Below, in pieces: positions 58,775 to 64,000 of a stretch of DNA of 64,000 bases. The position numbers and the translations under genes were made by a program. This stretch comes from PFJX01 sp040757575 (GTDB lineage Bacteria > Pseudomonadota > Gammaproteobacteria > Burkholderiales > Thiobacillaceae): NCBI GenBank assembly GCA_040757575.1, contig JBFLXA010000008.1, positions 82,439 to 146,438 of the forward strand, in the 5' to 3' direction. The notes under the pieces are model-generated. The model did no database searches. It was not told the DNA's origin and worked only from the letters and a program-made list of their open reading frames with translations. The number at the start of each line of letters is the position of its first letter. The stretch's first letter is position 1.

Positions 58775-60069
58775 GGGGCTTCCTTTATATTCACATCAGC
58801 CAGGGGTGTTCCCAGCAGGGCTTCTAGCCTTGCCCAGGCCAGGGCCAGCCGGTATTCCGTTGCCCGCCGCCCGATCTGGGCCACCTGGGTTTCTGCCATG
58901 CTGGTGCCCAGATTGGTCTTCAGTTCCATTTCGTATTCGGCCCGGGCCTTTTCCAAGGCGATGTCCCGATACTGGGCGTTCACCTGGGCCCGTTGCCGCT
59001 CACCATCCAGCAGGTACTGGATTTCTTCCCAGACAGCCTTCATGGATTCCCTCAGTTGCATCACAGCCTTGTCCCGCTGGGCCATGATCTCAGTGATGCG
59101 GGCCTGTTCCCGGGCCACATTGGCATCCACCCGATCCCCCTGCCAGAGGGGCAACACGAAGTTGAGGCCGGCGCGCACGTCGTCCCGGGTGCTGGATTCC
59201 CGTTTCCAGTAGGCGGCTTCGGCCTCGAAGTCCACGCTGGGCCGGTAGGCGCTGCGGGCAGCATCGCGCCGTCCCTGGGTGGCCACCAGCAGGCTATCCT
59301 GGGCTTTGAGGGCCGGGTTATGGGCAATGGCATGGCGCAGCAACACGTCGAAATCTGGCAGCTTGCGGTTGTTGTCCGCCAGGGGAGGATCCTGCAACTC
59401 CTCCGCCACGGATTCGGACCGGTTCATGGCGTGGGCCAGTTGCAGACGCTTTTCCCGCAGCTTGCGCAGTGTGTCGTTGCGCTTGGCACGGGCATCCTGA
59501 TAGCGGGCTTCCAGTTCGGACAGTTTCCATTGAGCAATCTGTCCCTGGGCGAGGCGATCCTTGTTGTTGTCCCAGTCCACGTAGGCCACGGCCAGGAATT
59601 CCTGGTCGGCGTTGTATTGCATTTCCGCCAGGAGGACGTCGAAGTAGCGGGCCATGAGGGTGAGCCGGCGCTGGGCCTGAACATCCAGGGTTTGCAGACT
59701 GCGGGCTTCCGCCTCGGCCCTGGCTGCCCCGGTACCCAATTCCACGAGGCCACCGTCGTACAGGTTTTTGCGGGCCAGCAGCCGGGCCTGGTGGTCCGGG
59801 TGGAAATGGTCGTTGTAGAACTCGTTGCGCCCCGTGCGCAGGGTACCTTCCAGGGTCAGCCGGAAGTCATCCAGGCTTGCTGCCAGGCGGCTTTCCGCTT
59901 CAGCCACCTGAGCCCGGGCGCGTGCTTGGTCCATGTCCGGGTGGGGCGCATCCGCCAGGGCCAGTACAGACTCCAGGGATAGCTTAGGCGGATCCGCCGC
60001 CGGGACGGCGGAGGCAAGCAAAACCAGCAGGGCCGCCCCTGCAAGGCCCCTGGCAAGCGCCGTCCTCAT
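58771..60069 (-). CDS. TolC-family outer membrane protein
   Basis: 432-aa outer-membrane channel-type protein. Signal peptide (to about residue 25) and two homologous long-helix repeats, typical of TolC: QARARAQVAEAESRLAASLD in the first half and ALKAQDSLLVATQGRRDAARSAY in the second. It would form the exit duct for the adaptor encoded 4 bases downstream. ATG 60069 overlaps the thioredoxin stop (ATGA). Confidence 0.85.
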   Translation of the reverse strand: MRTALARGLAGAALLVLLASAVPAADPPKLSLESVLALADAPHPDMDQARARAQVAEAESRLAASLDDFRLTLEGTLRTGRNEFYNDHFHPDHQARLLARKNLYDGGLVELGTGAARAEAEARSLQTLDVQAQRRLTLMARYFDVLLAEMQYNADQEFLAVAYVDWDNNKDRLAQGQIAQWKLSELEARYQDARAKRNDTLRKLREKRLQLAHAMNRSESVAEELQDPPLADNNRKLPDFDVLLRHAIAHNPALKAQDSLLVATQGRRDAARSAYRPSVDFEAEAAYWKRESSTRDDVRAGLNFVLPLWQGDRVDANVAREQARITEIMAQRDKAVMQLRESMKAVWEEIQYLLDGERQRAQVNAQYRDIALEKARAEYEMELKTNLGTSMAETQVAQIGRRATEYRLALAWARLEALLGTPLADVNIKEAP

Positions 60070-60587
60070 CGAGCGGGCTGCTGTCGTTTATAAACGTTGA
60101 AAGGGGTGGACTTGTACACCCCATCCACCACATATCGCCCCAGCATCAGGAATTCATCGACTGTCTGGGTCGCGCCGGTAAAACGGGTAGCCACGTTGCC
60201 GTCCAGGTCGAAGAACAGGAAGGTGGGCGTGGCCCGGGCCCGGTTCTCCAAGGCAAAAGCCTTCTCTGTGGTGTCCTTGCCTTTGAAGTCCGTCATGGAC
60301 GTATCCCCTTTCACGTCCATGGCGTAGATGAGGAAGTGCTTGCGGTACCAGTCCTGGACAGCCGACTGGTTGAGCACTGTAGCCTTCATACGGGAGCAGA
60401 AAGGGCAGTCTTCCATCTCGAACATGATCAGCACACCCTGCTTGCCTTCCTGCCGTGCCACCTCCAGCTCTTCCTTGAAATCACCCAGCTTGGGCATGAA
60501 GAAGTGGGTGTGGGGATCGCGAACCTCGGCGCTGGCGGCAAGGGAGAGAAGGGACAGGAACAGGCTCAGTAAAATGGATCTAAGCAT
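60066..60587 (-). CDS. periplasmic thioredoxin-fold protein (SoxW-like)
   Basis: 173-aa exported thioredoxin-like protein. Signal peptide to about residue 20, active site CPFC at 61-64 after MFEMED, and cis-Pro region ATPTFLFFDLDG. CPxC with an acidic lead resembles thioredoxins of the DUF255/SoxW group that reduce periplasmic disulfides. ATG 60587 was chosen because it begins the signal peptide; the longer frame to 60641 would precede it with basic residues. It lies 4 bases from the next thioredoxin gene and overlaps the TolC-like gene. Confidence 0.82.
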   Translation of the reverse strand: MLRSILLSLFLSLLSLAASAEVRDPHTHFFMPKLGDFKEELEVARQEGKQGVLIMFEMEDCPFCSRMKATVLNQSAVQDWYRKHFLIYAMDVKGDTSMTDFKGKDTTEKAFALENRARATPTFLFFDLDGNVATRFTGATQTVDEFLMLGRYVVDGVYKSTPFNVYKRQQPAR

Positions 60588-60591
60588 GGGG

Positions 60592-61041
60592 TCATTTCTT
60601 CTTGGTGATGTAGCTTTCAACCGCCTGCCGCGTGAGCGCACCCACGTTGTAGGCGACCATCTTGCCCTGGGGATTGTAGAGATAGGTGGTGGGCAACCCG
60701 GACAGCTTGCCGATCTGGGCTGCCGTCTTGCGGTCCCCGAGGATGACGGGGTAACTCACCATCATCTGGTCAGCGAATTCCAGCACGGTCTTCGGGTCCG
60801 AGTAATCCATGGCGATGCCCAGAACCACCAAGTTGTTTTTCTTGTTCTCGTGGAGGGCGTTGAGGTCGGGAATCTCTTCCAGACAGGGGGGACACCAGGT
60901 GGCCCAGAAATTCACCAGCACCCATTTGCCCTTGTACTTGCCCAGGGTATGAGTCTTGCCCTGGCTGTCCACCAGTGTGAAGGCCTGGGCGGCCCCGGTC
61001 CACAGTAGTGCGGCCAGGGCAAGCGTCAACATTCTCATCAT
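60592..61041 (-). CDS. TlpA/ResA-like thiol-disulfide oxidoreductase
   Basis: 149-aa periplasmic thioredoxin. Signal peptide (to about residue 20), active site WATWCPPC (C50, C53), and cis-Pro segment GLPTTYLYNPQGKMV. Such proteins reduce apocytochrome or other periplasmic cysteines. ATG 61041 (or 61038) starts the signal peptide; a frame to 61092 extends upstream. It is first in an apparent four-gene operon with the second thioredoxin, the TolC-like channel and the adaptor. Confidence 0.85.
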   Translation of the reverse strand: MMRMLTLALAALLWTGAAQAFTLVDSQGKTHTLGKYKGKWVLVNFWATWCPPCLEEIPDLNALHENKKNNLVVLGIAMDYSDPKTVLEFADQMMVSYPVILGDRKTAAQIGKLSGLPTTYLYNPQGKMVAYNVGALTRQAVESYITKKK

Positions 61042-61223
61042 GTGTGTCTGTTTGTTAGTGGCGTCAACGTTGCGATTGAGACAGGAATACACGTGTGCGG
61101 TTCAGGGTTGGTGCAAAAATACCTCCGTCCCTGCTCCCTTCCGTCGTGAGGGAAATCACACGCAACGGTGGGCAGTGGTTACAATCCGGGCACAAAACCA
61201 TAGCAGGAGCGGAGCAGGCAGCC

Positions 61224-62801
61224 ATGCAACCCAGATATGTCCTCCCGACCCGGGAACCGGGACGGAATATAAACCTGGAGACAAAGCCCAAACAAGTTGA
61301 GCTTTGGCTGGCCAACCTGCCGCTTTCCACACCCACGGAAGCCGCTGAGGCCGTGCTGGACTATCTCTCCCAGCTGAACAGGGTTGACCTCTCCCATGAC
61401 GCCCGGCTCAAACTGATGGATCGGGTGGGTACCGTGCTGGACGATGTGGTGGCCAGCCTTTACGAGCAGTACAACGCCGTCACCCTGCCTTTGCCCGCCA
61501 AACAGCAACGCCATGCGGAACTGGCCCAGCAACTGCTGGCGGAAACTGCCACGGCCTACAAGATTCTTCTGCTGGAATGGCTGAAGCGGCGTTTTCATCT
61601 GTTTGGCGGCAACCCGGTGCCCCTATACCTGCAACGTATCCTGCTCTCCCTCCAGGCGGTCATCGAGGTGGGCTACGAAACCCACCAGCCCATTCCGGAA
61701 GGGGTGTGGATCGACCTTCACCAGACCTACAACTATGCCCTGCGCAACGGGATGAAGGACGTCATTCCCGAAGGCGGCAGCAAGATGCTGTCTCTGGAAC
61801 AGATCTACAAGGCCACCCTGCTCATGGCCCTGGCCGATCCCTACCATTTTCCCCAGTCCGAACTGCCCTGGGCCAAGGACATCATCGCCCGTTTCTCCAA
61901 CCTGGCAACCCTCTTCCCCGCCGACGAGGATACCAAGGGACAAGCGGGCCTGTTCATTGTCGACGTGAGCACCGACGACACGCCCAAGCCCCTCGCCCGG
62001 GAAGCCCATCCGATGAATCCCCGCTGGGATCTGGTGTTGAACACCACGGCCCTGGCAAAACACCTAGCCCTGCTGACCACCCAGTTGAGCACTGCCGAAG
62101 ACCGGACCAACCTGGGACTGCCCGATGCAGCGGCTGACCCTGCCTACACTTCCATGCTCAAGCGCCTGCGCCTGAACTGGGGGGCATCCATTCATCGACA
62201 GTCCCAGCGCAGGCGCCACCAGCAGGGCAAGGAAGTCGATGTATGCATCGGTTTCAAGGCCATGCATCGCCTGCTTTCCCCTGCGGCGGCGAACGAAACC
62301 ATCCACTATGGCTTCGTGGACAACGACCCGGCGCCCGTGGTGCTCAAGTGCCGCACGGTGAACGACAGCATGGGCGGCCTGGCCCTGAGCCGCATCTCCA
62401 ACAGCCCAATGCAGATCCGCGTCGGCGACATCGCCGGTGTACGTCAGGGCAATGGCGCCTGGGGCATAGGCATCGTCCGCTGGTTCCGTGTGCCCAAGAA
62501 AGGGGAAGTCTCTTTCGGCATCCAGTTGCTGGCCCCCCAGGCCCTGGCTGTACAAATCCGTCGCAAGGACACGGGCCGTCAGTGGCCCGGGCTCATGCTG
62601 CATCCCAGTGCCCTCTCTCACCAACCGCCTATGCTGGCCGCAATGCCAGGCTGCTTCGCACCCAACCTGGCTGTGGAGGTTCGTCCACCCAAGGGCGGCA
62701 CCACCCTGGCCATGCAGGTGGACAAACGGCTGGAATCGTCGCCCAGCATGGATCTGCTGCGCTTCCATATGGACACGCCAATCCCCGCCGTGACCCACTG
62801 A
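61224..62801 (+). CDS. PilZ-like C-terminal protein, unknown N-terminal domain
   Basis: 525 aa, soluble, no signal peptide. The first 300 residues are mostly helical (EAAEAVLDYLSQLNRVDLSH) and not recognised. The C-terminal third resembles a PilZ barrel: an RRR cluster at 329-331 and NDSMGG (N/DxSxxG) at 380-385, followed by VGDIAGVRQGNGAWGIGIVRW. The RxxxR spacing is imperfect, so c-di-GMP binding is a hypothesis. ATG 61224 was preferred over the GTG at 61095 because the conserved-looking part starts there. Convergent with motD, 21 bases apart. Confidence 0.65.
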   Translation: MQPRYVLPTREPGRNINLETKPKQVELWLANLPLSTPTEAAEAVLDYLSQLNRVDLSHDARLKLMDRVGTVLDDVVASLYEQYNAVTLPLPAKQQRHAELAQQLLAETATAYKILLLEWLKRRFHLFGGNPVPLYLQRILLSLQAVIEVGYETHQPIPEGVWIDLHQTYNYALRNGMKDVIPEGGSKMLSLEQIYKATLLMALADPYHFPQSELPWAKDIIARFSNLATLFPADEDTKGQAGLFIVDVSTDDTPKPLAREAHPMNPRWDLVLNTTALAKHLALLTTQLSTAEDRTNLGLPDAAADPAYTSMLKRLRLNWGASIHRQSQRRRHQQGKEVDVCIGFKAMHRLLSPAAANETIHYGFVDNDPAPVVLKCRTVNDSMGGLALSRISNSPMQIRVGDIAGVRQGNGAWGIGIVRWFRVPKKGEVSFGIQLLAPQALAVQIRRKDTGRQWPGLMLHPSALSHQPPMLAAMPGCFAPNLAVEVRPPKGGTTLAMQVDKRLESSPSMDLLRFHMDTPIPAVTH

Positions 62802-62822
62802 CCGATACGGCCCCAGCGGTCG

Positions 62823-63653
62823 TCAACGGGCGGCCGGTGGCACCAGGGTGGTGGAAGAGGGAGGCGGCGGTTCGGTCAATGCGATCTCGCGCACCGGCCC
62901 CTCCACCTCGTTCAGGATCAGCACGTTCACCCGCCGGTTGCGGGTGCGACCTTCCGGCGTAGCGTTGGTATCCACGGGCCGGTTGTCAGCGTAGCCGATG
63001 GCCACCATACGCCCCGCCGGCACGCCCATCTCAGTGAACAGGCGCACCACGCTACCCGCCCGGGCGGATGAGAGTTCCCAGTTCGACGGATAGGCGGGGC
63101 TGTTGATCGGGATATTGTCAGTATGGCCCTCAACCTGGATGGGATTGTCCGTCGTCACCAGCACCTGGGCCACGGCGGACAAGGCCTCCACTGATTGCCC
63201 GGCAAGAACCGCATCACCGCTCCGGAACAGGGTACTGGCATTGATCTCCACGGTAACGCCCTTGGGAGACTGGGTGACCCGCACCTGGCCACTCTTGATG
63301 AGGGGCTGCATGGCCTCCAGCACGTTTTTCGCAACCTTCTTCATCGACTCGGTGGCCTCCTGAGTCTGCCCCTGCTGGCCCGGTGGCTGAACCGCCGCCT
63401 TGCCCACCGGTTTGCCGGTACCCTGCATGACCTCGGGATACCGGGTTTCCATCTGGATCATCTTGTCCGAGGTCTGGGGCTGTTGAAAAGCACTGACCAG
63501 GGAGTCGGAGAGAACACGATATTTACCCTCGTTGATGGACGAGATGGCATACATAACCACGAAAAAGGCGAATAACAGGGTGATGAAATCCGCGTAGGAA
63601 ACCAGCCACCGTTCGTGATTCTCGTGTTCCTCCTGGGGTTTCTTGCGCGCCAT
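62823..63653 (-). CDS. motD: flagellar stator protein MotD (MotB family)
   Basis: 276 aa. A basic start, one membrane helix with the proton-binding Asp22 (YADFITLLFAFFVVMYA), a linker and an OmpA-like peptidoglycan-binding domain with VEGHTDNIPI, NWELSSARAGSVVRLF and RTRNRRVNVLIL. The long plug/linker and sequence suit MotD of the MotC-MotD stator pair found in pseudomonads and betaproteobacteria. ATG 63653 was chosen because 'ARKKPQEEHENHERW' is the conserved start. No MotC (MotA-type) gene lies in the 350 bases upstream; it may be beyond the window. Confidence 0.88.
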   Translation of the reverse strand: MARKKPQEEHENHERWLVSYADFITLLFAFFVVMYAISSINEGKYRVLSDSLVSAFQQPQTSDKMIQMETRYPEVMQGTGKPVGKAAVQPPGQQGQTQEATESMKKVAKNVLEAMQPLIKSGQVRVTQSPKGVTVEINASTLFRSGDAVLAGQSVEALSAVAQVLVTTDNPIQVEGHTDNIPINSPAYPSNWELSSARAGSVVRLFTEMGVPAGRMVAIGYADNRPVDTNATPEGRTRNRRVNVLILNEVEGPVREIALTEPPPPSSTTLVPPAAR

Positions 63654-63712
63654 GGCAGTGAGTAGGTAACGGTCACCCGGACGCATTGGACAGTCTGGTG
63701 CAGGCAAATTGC

Positions 63713-64000
63713 GTCATAAAAGGTAACCCTGCAACTTGGCGTCGATGATGCGCTTCCGGGGTTTTGGCTTCGGCCGGCACTTCGTGCCTTAACCGCCTTT
63801 GGCGGTTAGCCTGCGCCGAAACCCGCGCACGGGACGATGTGCCCATCGCAGCCCCGGTGGTCATGACAGGTAGCCCTGCAACTTGGCGTCGATGATGCGC
63901 TTCCGGGGTTTTGGCTTCGGCCGGCACTTCGTGCCTTAACCGCCTTTGGCGGTTAGCCTGCGCCGAAACCCGCGCACGGGACGATGTGCCCATCGCAGCC
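63713..64000 (-). repeat. 147-bp tandem repeat with cruciform palindrome, possible gene tail
   Basis: One full unit (63713-63859) and most of a second (63860 to the window end) differ at only a few bases. Each contains a compound palindrome (63759-63824 and 147 bases further on): an outer GGGTTTTGGC/GCCGAAACCC pair and two inner hairpins, GGCAC-TTC-GTGCC and AACCGCC-TTT-GGCGGTT. On the minus strand both units can be read as a conserved tail, KPRKRIIDAKLQGYL plus one residue and stop. The 321-base open frame over both units is judged to be chance. Confidence 0.7.

Noticed and set aside
63673..63993. 106-codon frame on the minus strand over the terminal repeats
   Set aside because: Both halves are the same translated repeat; the unit length (147 = 3 x 49) keeps the frame open by chance, and the peptide has no domain.

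Overview
This is a GC-rich, densely packed bacterial chromosome segment, most likely from a betaproteobacterium. The signs are the complete dcw (division and cell wall) cluster running from mraZ to lpxC, a Gram-negative pilMNOPQ operon beside ponA, a PrsK/PrsR/PrsT PEP-CTERM regulatory set, diheme cytochromes of the c4 and c5 type, MotD-type flagellar stator genes and a class A RNase P RNA. No phage, insertion-sequence transposase or CRISPR array is visible. The genus cannot be fixed from sequence reading alone.

Layout. 1-2671: end of pyruvate kinase, class II fructose-bisphosphate aldolase, an unrecognised small protein and purC. 2693-3355: a MITE-like inverted-repeat element abutting rnpB. 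3430-22586: the dcw cluster (mraZ rsmH ftsL ftsI murE murF mraY murD ftsW murG murC murB ddl ftsQ ftsA ftsZ lpxC), read from a promoter overlaid by an array of MraZ-type boxes. Most genes overlap by 4-13 bases. Heptamer G-rich repeats and two 36-codon linker reading frames sit at mur gene junctions. 22668-27682 (minus): pilQ-P-O-N-M, divergent from ponA (27794). 30102-51135: a long accessory block linked to exopolysaccharide and PEP-CTERM functions. It holds a sugar transferase, the PrsK/PrsR two-component pair, two tandem TPR PrsT proteins, two FtsX-like permeases, an outer-membrane barrel with an ATPase on the other strand, a LolA-like protein, two exosortase-associated acyltransferases, an adenylate-forming enzyme and a PEP-CTERM protein with a sigma-54 promoter. 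51157-57313: YcgR-like PilZ protein, hemB, engB, cytochrome c4, rep helicase and a diheme c5-type cytochrome. 57410-57960: tRNA-Arg and tRNA-Met in convergent orientation. 58022-61041: membrane-fusion protein, TolC-like channel and two periplasmic thioredoxins. 61224-63653: a PilZ-like protein convergent with motD. 63713-64000: a 147-bp tandem repeat.

How it fits together. The dcw genes make lipid II, assemble the Z ring and begin lipid A synthesis; ponA polymerises peptidoglycan and pilMNOPQ spans the envelope. The accessory block looks like one surface-export module: PrsK senses, PrsR (with an intact GAFTGA loop) activates sigma-54 promoters such as the one at 50221-50235, and the PEP-CTERM protein is the cargo. 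The ABC/LolA-like/beta-barrel set and the acyl-activation set may build or move a lipid or signal used by the same surface system. The exosortase itself is not in this window. Two PilZ-type proteins and MotD suggest a c-di-GMP link between matrix production and motility.
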